NCBI GenBank assembly: GCA_029961745.1
Contig: CP124680.1
Coordinates: 5,580,001-5,644,000 of the forward strand
Direction of reading: 5' to 3'
DNA length: 64,000 bases
Source of the DNA: Nocardioides sp. L-11A
Lineage (GTDB): Bacteria > Actinomycetota > Actinomycetes > Propionibacteriales > Nocardioidaceae
A model generated the notes under the pieces. It was not told where the DNA came from, searched no databases, and was given only the letters and a program-made list of their open reading frames with translations. Of the stretch, positions 45,156 through 54,185 are shown piece after piece (position 1 is the stretch's first letter; each line of letters begins with the position of its first letter). The translations under genes and the position numbers were made by a program.

Positions 45156-45431
45156 GTGAGCTTCCTCTCAGGGGTGTGAGTGGAATATAACCATCAGATG
45201 ATTGGTATGTCACTGGTGTATTACATGTCGGACAACCGGATCCCTCGTCGCCGAGGAAGGGGAGCGGACACGGTCTCCGCGGCCGGCCTGCGTGGGCGTT
45301 GATAGGCCGGTGATGTCGAGCCGCTATCCTGGATCGTCAGCGCGAAGCCGCGCGGCCCGATCGGCGAGGAACGCAGGCGGCACCAGCTCGCGACACTGCG
45401 GCCCCGTCGCCTGCACCCAGGGAGTTCCACC
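45156..45431. promoter_or_regulatory. Divergent promoter region between decarboxylase and GntR genes
   Basis: A 276-bp gene-free stretch whose left part is AT-rich. It holds an imperfect dyad around ACCATCAGATGATTGGT (45190-45206) followed by TGGTATGTCACTGGTG (45203-45218), which resembles the GGTATATGA motif at the 36.5 kb gap. It is the likely site where the GntR protein controls both directions. I found no clear coding frame in it. Confidence 0.5.
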
Positions 45432-46115
45432 ATGCCGAGACAGACCGCCAAGACGCCCGCCGCCCGAGTCGTCAAGCCGCGGTTGGCCGACCAGGCCTAC
45501 GAGCGTCTCGTGGAGCTGGTCGTGTCCGACCTGCCCGCCGGTTCGCGGCTGTCGGAGGCCGAGCTGTCCACCACGCTCGGCATGTCCAAGACGCCGGTGC
45601 GCGAGGCTCTGCTCCGTCTCGAGTCCGAGGGCCTCGTGTCGCCGATCCCCCATGTCGGATACCTGATCCCCCATCTGTCGTACTCGGAACTGCGGGAGGC
45701 GCTCGAGGTACGCGAGGCGATCGAGGGGTATCTCGCCATGTTGGCGGCGGACCGGATCGACGACGTGGAGCTCAGCGAGCTGCGCGCGGTCTTCACGCAG
45801 ACCGAGGCCGGCCTCGGGCAGGATCAGGTCGCCGACATCGACGCGATGAAGCGGTTCAACGCCCTGCTTCACGGAGCGATCCTGCAGGCCGCCGGCAACG
45901 CCAAGATGGAGCAGATCCTGGCCACCGTCCGCAACCAGGTCAACCGGGGCATCAAGGAGCTCATCGGCAACGATCAGCGGCGCTACAAGCTGTCCTTCGA
46001 CGAGCACGGCGTCATCCTCGAAGCGCTCGAGGCACGCGACCCGGCACGCGCGGAACGGGCCATGCGCGAGCACGTGGAGTCGGTCAACGTGCACATCCTG
46101 CGTCGGTTCCGCTGA
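45432..46115 (+). CDS. GntR-family transcriptional regulator, FCD (FadR) subfamily
   Basis: A 227-residue regulator: winged HTH at about 18-85 (LADQAYERLVELVVSDLPAGSRLSE, then LGMSKTPVREALLRLESEGLV) and an all-helical FCD ligand domain (EALEVREAIEGYLAMLAADR, FNALLHGAILQAAGN, FDEHGVILEALEARDPARAERAMREHV) with the histidines that bind a metal in this family. Such proteins respond to organic acids. It sits between the divergent catabolic operon and the nitrilase gene and probably controls both. Confidence 0.92.
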   Translation: MPRQTAKTPAARVVKPRLADQAYERLVELVVSDLPAGSRLSEAELSTTLGMSKTPVREALLRLESEGLVSPIPHVGYLIPHLSYSELREALEVREAIEGYLAMLAADRIDDVELSELRAVFTQTEAGLGQDQVADIDAMKRFNALLHGAILQAAGNAKMEQILATVRNQVNRGIKELIGNDQRRYKLSFDEHGVILEALEARDPARAERAMREHVESVNVHILRRFR

Positions 46116-46136
46116 CCGATCCACCATTGGAGTACC

Positions 46137-46158
46137 GGTAGTATATGATCTGACTACC
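46137..46158. promoter_or_regulatory. Inverted repeat GGTAGT-N10-ACTACC before the nitrilase gene
   Basis: A perfect 6-bp dyad lying between the GntR gene and the amidase gene. Its centre contains GTATATGA, the 8-mer also present on the minus strand at 36585-36578 upstream of the flavin oxidase gene. Candidate GntR operator controlling the amidase. Confidence 0.5.
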
Positions 46159-46205
46159 ACCGCTGCGGTGGTGTCTGATTCCGGTTCCCAGGAGGAGTGA
46201 CCCCC

Positions 46206-47177
46206 GTGCGACTGATCAGCCGGGTCGACGACCTGCCCCCGTCGCCGGCCCGCACGCGACCGAGCGGACGGCCGGCGCTGCGGGTCGCCCTTGTCCAGCA
46301 CCGGTGGGACCCCGACCCCGCCCGGCTGCGCTCGCGGCTGCACGACGCCATCGGACAAGCGGCCGGGGCGGGCGCGGCTGTGGTGTTCCTGCCCGAGCTC
46401 ACTCTGCAGCGATACCCGGCCTTCGTTCGCGGTGGCCCCGAGGCGGCCGAGCACGCCGAGGCCCTGACGGACGGGCCCACCGCGACGTTCGCCCGAGAGG
46501 CGGCCCGGAGGTTCGACCTCTTCGTCCACGCCTCGCTCTACGAGCGAGCGGACGACGGCGGCGCGCTGGGCTACAACACGGCGATCCTCGTCGACCCCTC
46601 CGGAGCGATCGTCGGACGCACCCGCAAGCTCCACATCCCGGTCACCGACGGCTACTACGAGGACACCTACTTCCGCCCCGGCCCGGCCGACGACCCGCAT
46701 CCGGTCTACGAGATCCCCCGGCTGGGCGGCTGCCGCATCGGTCTGCCGACCTGCTGGGACGAGTGGTTCCCCGAGCTGGCCCGCGCCTATTCGCTCGCCG
46801 GAGCCGAGATCCTCGCCTACCCGACGGCGATCGGATCCGAGCCGGAGCACCCCGACTTCGACACCCGGCCCCTCTGGCAGCAGGTCATCGTCGGCAACGG
46901 GATCTCCGCGGGCACGTTCATGGTCGTCCCCAACCGGACCGGAACCGAGGGCGATCTCACGTTCTACGGCTCCTCGTTCATCTCCGACCCGTACGGCCGC
47001 GTGCTGGTCCAGGCCCCCCGCGACGAGGAGGCGGTGCTCGTGACCGACCTCGATCTCGACCAGCGGCGCGACTGGCTGGCGCTCTTCCCGTTCCTCACCA
47101 CGCGACGTCCGGACACCTACGCCGCGCTGGTGGAGCCGGTGGACCGCGGCCGCCCGTTCGGAGCCACCGCCCGATGA
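46206..47177 (+). CDS. Nitrilase-superfamily amidohydrolase (N-carbamoylputrescine amidase-like)
   Basis: A 323-residue carbon-nitrogen hydrolase. The Glu-Lys-Cys triad is Glu64 (LPEL), Lys141 (RKLHIP) and Cys183 (PTCWDEWFPE); the CWDxWFPE form is typical of N-carbamoylputrescine/N-carbamoyl amidases. It would hydrolyse an amide or N-carbamoyl group in the cytoplasm. The GTG at 46206 has GGAGGAG (46191-46197) at 8 nt; an in-frame GTG at 46197 overlaps that ribosome binding site. It completes the catabolic locus on the plus strand. Confidence 0.9.
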   Translation: MRLISRVDDLPPSPARTRPSGRPALRVALVQHRWDPDPARLRSRLHDAIGQAAGAGAAVVFLPELTLQRYPAFVRGGPEAAEHAEALTDGPTATFAREAARRFDLFVHASLYERADDGGALGYNTAILVDPSGAIVGRTRKLHIPVTDGYYEDTYFRPGPADDPHPVYEIPRLGGCRIGLPTCWDEWFPELARAYSLAGAEILAYPTAIGSEPEHPDFDTRPLWQQVIVGNGISAGTFMVVPNRTGTEGDLTFYGSSFISDPYGRVLVQAPRDEEAVLVTDLDLDQRRDWLALFPFLTTRRPDTYAALVEPVDRGRPFGATAR

Positions 47178-47218
47178 CTGGATCTCTCGGGGGAAACCGC
47201 GCCCGATAGCCTGGCCGC

Positions 47219-48358
47219 ATGCCCAGCGTGCGCCCGATCACCCCGACCGAGCACCGCGCGTACCTCTCCTCCCGGCCCTCGGCCAGTTTCCTGCAGACCC
47301 CCGGCTGGGCGCGGGTGAAGAGCGAGTGGCGCAGCGAGTCGCTCGGCTGGTTCGACGACGCCGGGACCCAGGTGGGGGTCGCGCTGGTGCTCTACCGGAA
47401 ACTCCCGAAGCTCAACCGCTCCCTCGCCTATCTGCCCGAGGGACCGGTGATCGACTGGGGCAGCGACGACCTGCGCGACTGGCTGGCTCCGATGGTCGCC
47501 CACCTGAGGAAGCAGGGGGCGTTCGCGGTCCGGATCGGGCCGCCGGTGGTCACCCGCCGCTGGACGACGGCGCAGGTCAAGGAGGGCATCGCCGACCCGG
47601 CGGTTCGCCTCCTCGGCGAGATCCCGCCGGCCGAGCGCACGCCTGCGGGCGCTCGGGTGGTCGCCCAGCTCCACGAGCTCGGCTGGCGCCACCAGGGCGT
47701 CGAGGGCGGGTTCGCGGCCGGGCAGCCGCAGTTCGTCTTCCAGATCCCGCTGCGCCACCCCGACGGCAGCCAGCGCACCGAGGACGAGGTCCTCAAGGGC
47801 ATGAACCAGCTCTGGCGGCGCAACATCAAGAAGGCCGCCAAGGAGGGCGTCGAGATCACCCGCGGCACCCGCGAGGACCTGCGGGCCTTCCACGAGCTCT
47901 ACGTCCACACCGCCGAGCGCGACCACTTCACGCCGCGCCCGCTGGGCTACTTCGAGACGATGTACGACGCCCTGTCGGCCGACGCCGCGACGCCCGGCGA
48001 GCGGTTCACCCTCTGGCTGGCCCGGCACCAGGGCGACCTGGTCGCCTCGACGATCGCGATCCGGGTCGGCGAGCACGCCTGGTACTCCTACGGCGCCTCG
48101 TCCACCGAGAAGCGCGAGGTCCGCGGCTCCAACGCGATCCAGTGGGCGATGATCAGCGACGCGATCGCCCACGGCGCGGCGGTCTACGACCTGCGCGGGA
48201 TCACCGAGACCCTCGACGCCGACGACTCCCACGTCGGGCTGATCCAGTTCAAGGTCGGCACCGGCGGCGAGGCCGTCGAGTACGCCGGCGAGTGGGACCT
48301 CCCGATCAACCGGCCGTTGTACAAGGCGTTCCAGCTCTACCTGCAGCGGAGGGGGTGA
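47219..48358 (+). CDS. FemAB/MurM-like aminoacyltransferase (peptidoglycan branch family)
   Basis: A 379-residue protein of the FemAB family with two GNAT-like domains: an N-terminal half with SFLQTPGWARVKSEWRSES and a C-terminal half with GMNQLWRRNIKKAAKEGVEI, then YSYGASSTEKREVRGSNAIQWAMI and YDLRGI. These enzymes add amino acids from aminoacyl-tRNA to lipid II or related acceptors. It is followed 4 nt later by an alanine-racemase-like gene, so the pair may supply and attach an alanine residue to the envelope. Confidence 0.88.
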   Translation: MPSVRPITPTEHRAYLSSRPSASFLQTPGWARVKSEWRSESLGWFDDAGTQVGVALVLYRKLPKLNRSLAYLPEGPVIDWGSDDLRDWLAPMVAHLRKQGAFAVRIGPPVVTRRWTTAQVKEGIADPAVRLLGEIPPAERTPAGARVVAQLHELGWRHQGVEGGFAAGQPQFVFQIPLRHPDGSQRTEDEVLKGMNQLWRRNIKKAAKEGVEITRGTREDLRAFHELYVHTAERDHFTPRPLGYFETMYDALSADAATPGERFTLWLARHQGDLVASTIAIRVGEHAWYSYGASSTEKREVRGSNAIQWAMISDAIAHGAAVYDLRGITETLDADDSHVGLIQFKVGTGGEAVEYAGEWDLPINRPLYKAFQLYLQRRG

Positions 48359-48362
48359 CCGG

Positions 48363-49439
48363 GTGAGCCTCACTCTCACCGTCGACGGTCCGCGCTGGCG
48401 CGCCCACCTCGAGGCGATCGCCGACGCGCACCCCGGGCTGGTCCCAGTCGCGAAGGGCAACGGCTACGGGTTCACCCTCGGCCGACTGGCCCGCAAGGCA
48501 CAGTGGCTCGCCGAGCGCGGCCACGACGTGCGCACGCTCGCCGTCGGCACCTACGACGAGCTGCCGGAGGTCGTCCAGCGCTGGCACGGCGACCTGCTCG
48601 TGCTCACCCCGTGGCGGCCCTGGGTGACGCACCCCGAGCCGGCCGTCGCGAAGCGCCTGATCCACACCGTGAGCCGGCTGGCCGACCTGCGCGACCTGCT
48701 CCACCGCGATCCGTCGGCCCGGATCGTGCTCGAGCGGATGACGTCGATGCGCCGCCACGGCATGGCCGCGCGCGAGCTGTGGGAGGCGGGCGACCTGCTG
48801 CGCAAGCACCCCGGCGCCCGGGTCGAGGGCCTCGCCCTGCACCTGCCGCTCGGCCAGGGCACCCACCTGGGTGAGGTCACCCGGCTGGTCAACGACTTCG
48901 TCGGCGCCGAGATCCCCACCCGCGGTACGCCGCAGGTGTGGGTCAGCCACCTGACCGACGCCGAGCTGGCCACCCTGCGCGGCCGGTACGGCGACTTCGC
49001 GGTCCGCCCGCGGATCGGCACCGGCCTGTGGCTCGGTGACCGCGGCGCGCTGCGGGTGACGGCGACCGTGCTCGACGTGCACCCGGTCGAGCGGGGCGAG
49101 GCGTTCGGCTACCGCGGCCGCACGGCCCCGAAGTCCGGCCACGTACTCGTCGTCAGCGGCGGCACCGCCCACGGCATCGGGCTGGAGGCGCCCACCGGCG
49201 AGCAGTCGATCAAGGCCCGCGCGGCGACGCTGGCCCGCGGCGGCCTCGACGCGGTGGGATTCGTGCGCTCGCCGTACTCCATCGACGCCAAGCTGCGCCT
49301 CTTCGCCGAGCCGCCGCACATGCAGGCATCGATGCTCTTCCTGCCGCACGGCGCGCGGGTGCCGGAGGTGGGCGAGGAGGTCGACGTCCGGGTCCGCTAC
49401 ACCGCCACGACCTTCGACCGGATCCTGGTCGAGGGCTGA
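48363..49439 (+). CDS. Alanine racemase-family PLP protein
   Basis: A 358-residue alanine-racemase fold protein: PLP-Lys in VPVAKGNGYGF (about residue 31), the barrel then a C-terminal beta domain with GEAFGYRGRTAP that may hold the catalytic Tyr. It lacks several segments of canonical Alr (KADAYGHG is KGNGYGF here), so another racemase/decarboxylase specificity is possible. GTG start, coupled to the FemAB-like gene (4-nt gap). Its 3' end overlaps the convergent glycosyltransferase by 43 nt. Confidence 0.8.
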   Translation: MSLTLTVDGPRWRAHLEAIADAHPGLVPVAKGNGYGFTLGRLARKAQWLAERGHDVRTLAVGTYDELPEVVQRWHGDLLVLTPWRPWVTHPEPAVAKRLIHTVSRLADLRDLLHRDPSARIVLERMTSMRRHGMAARELWEAGDLLRKHPGARVEGLALHLPLGQGTHLGEVTRLVNDFVGAEIPTRGTPQVWVSHLTDAELATLRGRYGDFAVRPRIGTGLWLGDRGALRVTATVLDVHPVERGEAFGYRGRTAPKSGHVLVVSGGTAHGIGLEAPTGEQSIKARAATLARGGLDAVGFVRSPYSIDAKLRLFAEPPHMQASMLFLPHGARVPEVGEEVDVRVRYTATTFDRILVEG

Positions 49440-50833
49440 GGGTCGACCCGTTCGAGCGCGACCGGGTCGTGGTCGGGCCGGTAGAGGTCGCGCACGATCA
49501 CCGCGGCGAGATAGAGCTCGCCGAGCACCCGCACCACGATGCCGACCCAGTAGAACCCGGCGTCCCCGCCGCCTGCGGGGGCGAGATAGCCGCCGAGGTA
49601 CCACCACACGGTGCAGAAGTAGAAGACCTCGCTGGCCTGCCACACGATCTGGTCGCGCCAGCGCGGCCGGGCCAGGACGGCGAGGGGGAGCAGCCACAGG
49701 ACGTACTGCGGCGAGTAGACCTTGTTGACCAGCAGGAAGCCGACCACGATCAGGTAGCCCAGCTGCGCGAGACGGGGGACCACCGCGACCGGCCCGCGGC
49801 GCCCGGCGGTCATCCCGATCGCGAACACGGCGACGCACCAGGCCCCGAAGAGGATCCAGGACCACAGGTTGATCGTGTGCGCCGAGAACCCGACGTCGCC
49901 GGCCTGGTCGATCAGCATCCACAGCGACCCGAGGTCGGCGGTGCGCTCGGAGTTGAAGGACCAGAAGACCTTCCACTGCTCCGGACCGGTCAGGTACGCC
50001 GGCGCGTTGGCCGCCGCCCAGGCCGCCGCTGCCCACACGGCCGCGATCGCGAACCGGCCGATCTGCCGGCGCCGCAGGCAGATCACCAGCAGCCCGCCCA
50101 GCAGGAACAGCGGGTAGAGCTTCGCCGCCGTCCCCAGCCCGATCAGGACGCCGGTGAGCACCGGCCGGTCGCGCGACCACGCCCACAGCGCGCCCGCCAC
50201 GAGGGCGACGGCGAGCAGGTCCCAGTTGATCAGGCCGGTGAGCAGCAGGGTCGGCGACAGGGCGAACGCCGCCGCGTCCCAGGGCCGGGTGCGATGGACC
50301 CCCGCGAGCAGCCAGGTGGCGAGCAGCGCCAGCGCCCCGAACCCGACGGCGTTGACCAGCAGGAAGATGGTCTGCTCGTCATCGACCTCCCCGTCGCCGT
50401 ACAGCAGGTCGACGGGGGTGCGCTCGCGCTGGTCGAGGTCCGGTGAGCCGTTGAGCCAGTGGGTGACCCAGGCCGTGCCCCAGGCCCAGTAGGCGATGCC
50501 GACGGGGTACTCCATCACCTCGTAGCGGGCCCGGACCTGCTCGTCGTCGGAGTACGGCCAGGCGTTCTCCACCAGACCCCGGGGCACGTACAGCGGCCGC
50601 AGGTCGGTGTAGCACATGTGGGAGTAGACCCAGTTCTGGTCCCGTCCCTGCGCCAGCGAGCAGGGCGCCTTCTGTATCAGGCCCGCCGCGAACACGATCG
50701 CGGTGAGCAGGAGCAGCACCCGGGTGGGCGTCCACCACCGGTGCGGCCGCGCGCGCTCGCCCATCGGCCCGCCCACGACCTCGCTCAGGGCCGTGACGAC
50801 GGCGTCGTCGCGGGTGGGATGGACGTGACCCAC
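49397..50833 (-). CDS. Polytopic membrane glycosyltransferase, GT87/mannosyltransferase-like
   Basis: A 478-residue protein with about 10-12 membrane helices. The first extracytoplasmic loop (CYTDLRPLYVPRGLVENAWPY, then RYEVMEYPVG) carries the acidic residues expected of GT-C enzymes, and VNKVYSPQYVLWLLPLAVL is typical of the DUF2029/GT87 family using polyprenyl-phosphate mannose. The homologue in mycobacteria lies directly next to ponA1, as here. It follows the PBP gene by 15 nt on the same strand. Probably decorates cell-wall lipids or proteins. Confidence 0.87.
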   Translation of the reverse strand: MGHVHPTRDDAVVTALSEVVGGPMGERARPHRWWTPTRVLLLLTAIVFAAGLIQKAPCSLAQGRDQNWVYSHMCYTDLRPLYVPRGLVENAWPYSDDEQVRARYEVMEYPVGIAYWAWGTAWVTHWLNGSPDLDQRERTPVDLLYGDGEVDDEQTIFLLVNAVGFGALALLATWLLAGVHRTRPWDAAAFALSPTLLLTGLINWDLLAVALVAGALWAWSRDRPVLTGVLIGLGTAAKLYPLFLLGGLLVICLRRRQIGRFAIAAVWAAAAWAAANAPAYLTGPEQWKVFWSFNSERTADLGSLWMLIDQAGDVGFSAHTINLWSWILFGAWCVAVFAIGMTAGRRGPVAVVPRLAQLGYLIVVGFLLVNKVYSPQYVLWLLPLAVLARPRWRDQIVWQASEVFYFCTVWWYLGGYLAPAGGGDAGFYWVGIVVRVLGELYLAAVIVRDLYRPDHDPVALERVDPQPSTRIRSKVVAV

Positions 50834-50848
50834 TAGTCGCTCACCCGG

Positions 50849-53107
50849 TCAGCGGGCGCGGGGGCGACCGCCGCCCTGTCCCGGCTGGAGCGTCGGGCCG
50901 CCGGTGGGCTGGGTCGTCGGGGTCGGCGGCGGCGTCGACGGGGGAGGCGTCGTCGGCGGCACCGGGATCTCCGTCGTCGGCGGAGGCGGAGGCGGCGGCT
51001 CCTGGGTCGGCAGCTCCTCCTTCTTCTCCTTCTTCGGCTTCTTGGTCTGCTTCGGCTTCGGGGGCGGCGGGGGCGGCAGCTTGTCGTGCCCGTCGGACGG
51101 TGCCTCGCCCTCGACCCAGGCGGCCGACGGCAGGTCCTCGACGTCCTCGCCGTCGAGCGCGCGGGTCATCACGGCGGTCCAGGTGTCGGCCGGATAGGCG
51201 CCGCCGAAGTACGACGGCAGCCAGTCCTTGAGCTGCTCGTTGCCCTTGCCGCGCACGTACATCACGGCGGTCGACAGTTGCGGGGTGTAGCCGACGAACC
51301 ACGCCGAGGACACCTCGCCGAGGCCGTTGGTGGCGGTGCCCGTCTTGCCGCCGACCGGCCGCCGCAGGCCGAGGGCCGCCGTACCGGATCCGGAGCGGAC
51401 GACCTGCTGCAGCGCGTAGCCGACGTCGTCGGCCACGCCCTCGCGGATCGCCTCGTGCGTGGTCACCTCGTGGTTGAAGCGCACGACGCCGTCGCGGTCG
51501 ACGACCTTCTCGATGATGTACGCGTCGGCGGCGACACCGCGGTTGGCGATGGTCGCGTAGCCGTTGGCCATGTTGATCGGGCTGACCGTCTGCGAGCCCA
51601 GCGAGACGCCGGTGTTGGCCTGCAGGCCGGGGCTCGAGGTCGGGATGCCGTACGGCTTCGGCGCCGCCTTCTCCGGCGGGATGCCCATCGCGTTGGCGGT
51701 CTCGATGATCTGGGTCGGCCCGTCGGGCATCGCCAGGGTCAGGTCGATGTAGGCGGTGTTGATCGAGTCCTCGGTCGCGCGGATCAGGTCCACCCGGCCG
51801 TAGCTGCGGTCGCCCTGGTTCTCGATCGGGCGGCCGCCGCCGGGCAGGTCGTACGGCGAGTTGCCGTCGAAGGTGTCCTTCAGCTCGAAGCCCGACTCGA
51901 TGCCCGCCGCGAGCGCGAACGGCTTGAAGGTCGAGCCGGCCTGGCCGCCGGCCACCGCCCAGTTGATCTGCGACTGGAGGTAGTCCTGGCCGCCGTAGAA
52001 GCCGCGCACCGCGCCGGTGCCGGGCTCGACCGAGGCGACCGCGACGTGGAGATCCTTGGGGCTGAAGCCCTCGGGGCGCTGCTCAGCGGCGCCCTGGGCG
52101 GCCGCGCTCATCGCCTTCTTGGTGAACGTCGTGGTGACCTGCAGCCCGCCGCCGTCGATCTCCTGCTCGGAGAACCCCATCCGCAGCAGCTCCTTGCGGA
52201 CCATCGTCAGGGCATGACCGCGCTGGCCGCCGTACTGCTCGCTCTGCTTGATCTCCGGGAACTTCGGCAGCGCCGCCCGGGCCTGCGAGACCTCGCCCGC
52301 CGGTGCCACGCCCGTCTCCTCCATCGAGTCGAGGACGTACTGGTAGCGCCCGAGCAGGCGCTGCGCGGTCGCGTCGCCGTCCTGCGGGTCGAGGCCGTTG
52401 GGGTTGTTGAGGATCGCGACCAGCGCGGCGGACTGCTTGAGGTTCAGGTCCGCGGCGTCCTTGGCGAAGTAGGCCTTGGCGGCGGCCTGGATGCCGTACG
52501 CGCCGCGCCCGAAGTAGATCGTGTTGAGGTAGCCCTCGAGGACGTCCTGCTTGCTCAGCTGGTTCTTCACCTTGAGCGAGAGGATGGCCTCCTTGATCTT
52601 CCGCTTCCAGGTGCGTTCCTGGGTGAGGTAGAGGATCTTGACGTACTGCTGCGTGATGGTCGACGCGCCGCGGGTGGTGTTGCCCTGCGCGTTGCTGAAG
52701 GCGGCGCTCAGGATGCCCTTGGGGTCGATGCCGTTGTCGGTCCAGAAGGTCCGGTTCTCGGCCGCGACGACGCCGTCCTTCACGAACTGCGGCATCTCGT
52801 CGTAGTCGATCGAGTCACGGCGCTGGACGGCGAACTGGCCGAGCTGACCCTTGCCGTCGGAGTAGTAGACCTGGGTGGTCTCGGTGAGGAATTCGGCGTT
52901 CGGGTCCGGGATGTCGATCGAGCGGTAGGCCACGAAGAAGCCCGCGGCACCGAGCAGGGCCATCACCACGCAGGCGACCAGGCCCCAGATCGTGAACCTC
53001 TTCAGCCGCTGCTTCCAGGTCCGCGGCGTACGGTCCTTCGGGCGCGACTTCGAGCGGCCCTTCGACCCCGCGGAGCTCGCTGCGGACTTCCGTTTTCCCT
53101 GAACCAC
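50849..53107 (-). CDS. Class A penicillin-binding protein (bifunctional transglycosylase/transpeptidase)
   Basis: A 752-residue PBP: basic cytoplasmic tail, TM helix at about 38-60, GT51 domain with catalytic Glu117 (AAENRTFW) and RGASTITQQ (146-154), and a transpeptidase domain with SxxK (GSTFKP, about 390), SxN (SIN) and KTGT (about 587). The C-terminus is a Pro/Lys/Thr-rich tail of about 100 residues like that of mycobacterial PonA1. It polymerises and cross-links peptidoglycan. Start GTG in the frame MVQGKRKS. Confidence 0.96.
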   Translation of the reverse strand: MVQGKRKSAASSAGSKGRSKSRPKDRTPRTWKQRLKRFTIWGLVACVVMALLGAAGFFVAYRSIDIPDPNAEFLTETTQVYYSDGKGQLGQFAVQRRDSIDYDEMPQFVKDGVVAAENRTFWTDNGIDPKGILSAAFSNAQGNTTRGASTITQQYVKILYLTQERTWKRKIKEAILSLKVKNQLSKQDVLEGYLNTIYFGRGAYGIQAAAKAYFAKDAADLNLKQSAALVAILNNPNGLDPQDGDATAQRLLGRYQYVLDSMEETGVAPAGEVSQARAALPKFPEIKQSEQYGGQRGHALTMVRKELLRMGFSEQEIDGGGLQVTTTFTKKAMSAAAQGAAEQRPEGFSPKDLHVAVASVEPGTGAVRGFYGGQDYLQSQINWAVAGGQAGSTFKPFALAAGIESGFELKDTFDGNSPYDLPGGGRPIENQGDRSYGRVDLIRATEDSINTAYIDLTLAMPDGPTQIIETANAMGIPPEKAAPKPYGIPTSSPGLQANTGVSLGSQTVSPINMANGYATIANRGVAADAYIIEKVVDRDGVVRFNHEVTTHEAIREGVADDVGYALQQVVRSGSGTAALGLRRPVGGKTGTATNGLGEVSSAWFVGYTPQLSTAVMYVRGKGNEQLKDWLPSYFGGAYPADTWTAVMTRALDGEDVEDLPSAAWVEGEAPSDGHDKLPPPPPPKPKQTKKPKKEKKEELPTQEPPPPPPPTTEIPVPPTTPPPSTPPPTPTTQPTGGPTLQPGQGGGRPRAR

Positions 53108-53255
53108 GCAGGACAGGGTACGGCGCTGTGGTCAGCCGACCCGATTTCTGAGACGTCATGCACCCGCGACTTTCGCGGCCACGGCGGTCGTCACCGGGTT
53201 ACTGTGCCGGGGCAGTCCGGGAGCATGGGGCCCCGGCGACGCATGAGGAGTCAGC

Positions 53256-54185
53256 ATGCCTGACGTCGAGTTCGATCCGTTGGTCCTGTTCCCCGAGATC
53301 GGTGCAATCCGGTCCGCGGTCCTCGGCGCCGAGTGGGAACCGGTCGCCCGTTACATCGACGGCTGGCGTGGCCGCGATCCACAACGGGTCAGTCTCGCGG
53401 CGTGGACCGCCGCCGAGACCGCGGGAGCGGAGACGCTCCTCGTCGATCAGCCGCCCACGCAGCTCACCCGAACACTCGTCGCCATCCTCCGGATCCGGGA
53501 GGCCTGGCTGATCCGCGGCGACGGTCCCGCCTCGACCGTCGATGAGCAGCAGTGGACCGGATTCCGAACCAAGCTGGTCGCGGCCGAGCGCGAGCTCACC
53601 GAACTGGCGGCGACCGACCCCGGCGACGGACTCGTCGCCAGCCTCCGGCTGATCTCCGGTCGCGGGCTGGAGGTGGGACTGAGCGAGTCCCAACGCCGCT
53701 ACGCCCGTCTCGCTGCCGTCGACCCTGACGACGTCGGCGCCCAGAGTGCCCATCTGCAGACTCTCGCGTCCAAGTGGCTGGGCTCGACTGAGCTCATGTT
53801 CGAGTTCGCCCGTACGGCGTTCGCGAACGGCCGGCCCGGCAGTTCGGCCGGTCGGCTCATCGCCCTCGCTCATCGAGAACACTGGCTCGACCTCGTCGAC
53901 GAGGGTTCCGCATATATCAGTGGCGAGCACGTGCAGCAGGAGTTGGCGGCCGCAGCGGACGCGTCCGTGCTCCACCCCGACTACGAGCCCGGGCTGCGCT
54001 GGGTGACCGACCACTCCTACTTCGCCTGTCTGCACTCCATCGGCGGACGACATGACCTCGCCCGCCGCCACTTCGAGGCGCTCGGTCCCTGCGCCGACCT
54101 CGACGCGTGGCAGTACTTCAATGATCCGCGTGCCGCACACGATGCGGACCGGGTTCGAGCCCTCTCGGCGGTGGTGGGCGCATGA
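53256..54185 (+). CDS. Hypothetical protein, helical (TPR-like), partner of the M16-type gene
   Basis: A 309-residue soluble protein with no signal peptide or TM segment. The sequence is mostly alpha-helical by composition and heptad-like spacing (for example RTLVAILRIREAWLI, AAERELTELAATDP, HSIGGRHDLARRHFEAL), which suggests TPR-like repeats. I recognise no family. The gene overlaps the next one by 4 nt (ATGA), so they form a two-gene unit. GC content is a little lower and codon use slightly looser than in the flanking PBP and ino1 genes, hinting at later acquisition. Confidence 0.65.
   Translation: MPDVEFDPLVLFPEIGAIRSAVLGAEWEPVARYIDGWRGRDPQRVSLAAWTAAETAGAETLLVDQPPTQLTRTLVAILRIREAWLIRGDGPASTVDEQQWTGFRTKLVAAERELTELAATDPGDGLVASLRLISGRGLEVGLSESQRRYARLAAVDPDDVGAQSAHLQTLASKWLGSTELMFEFARTAFANGRPGSSAGRLIALAHREHWLDLVDEGSAYISGEHVQQELAAAADASVLHPDYEPGLRWVTDHSYFACLHSIGGRHDLARRHFEALGPCADLDAWQYFNDPRAAHDADRVRALSAVVGA

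Noticed and set aside
45221..45475. Small protein-coding gene on the minus strand
   Set aside because: Overlaps the GntR start and promoter region; no ribosome binding site or conserved sequence.
50849..51160. Glycine/valine-rich surface protein on the plus strand (50904-51197)
   Set aside because: It is the complement of the Pro/Thr/Lys-rich tail of the PBP.
51086..53263. Open frame of 725 codons on the plus strand
   Set aside because: Antisense to the class A PBP, low-complexity composition, no recognisable domain or ribosome binding site.
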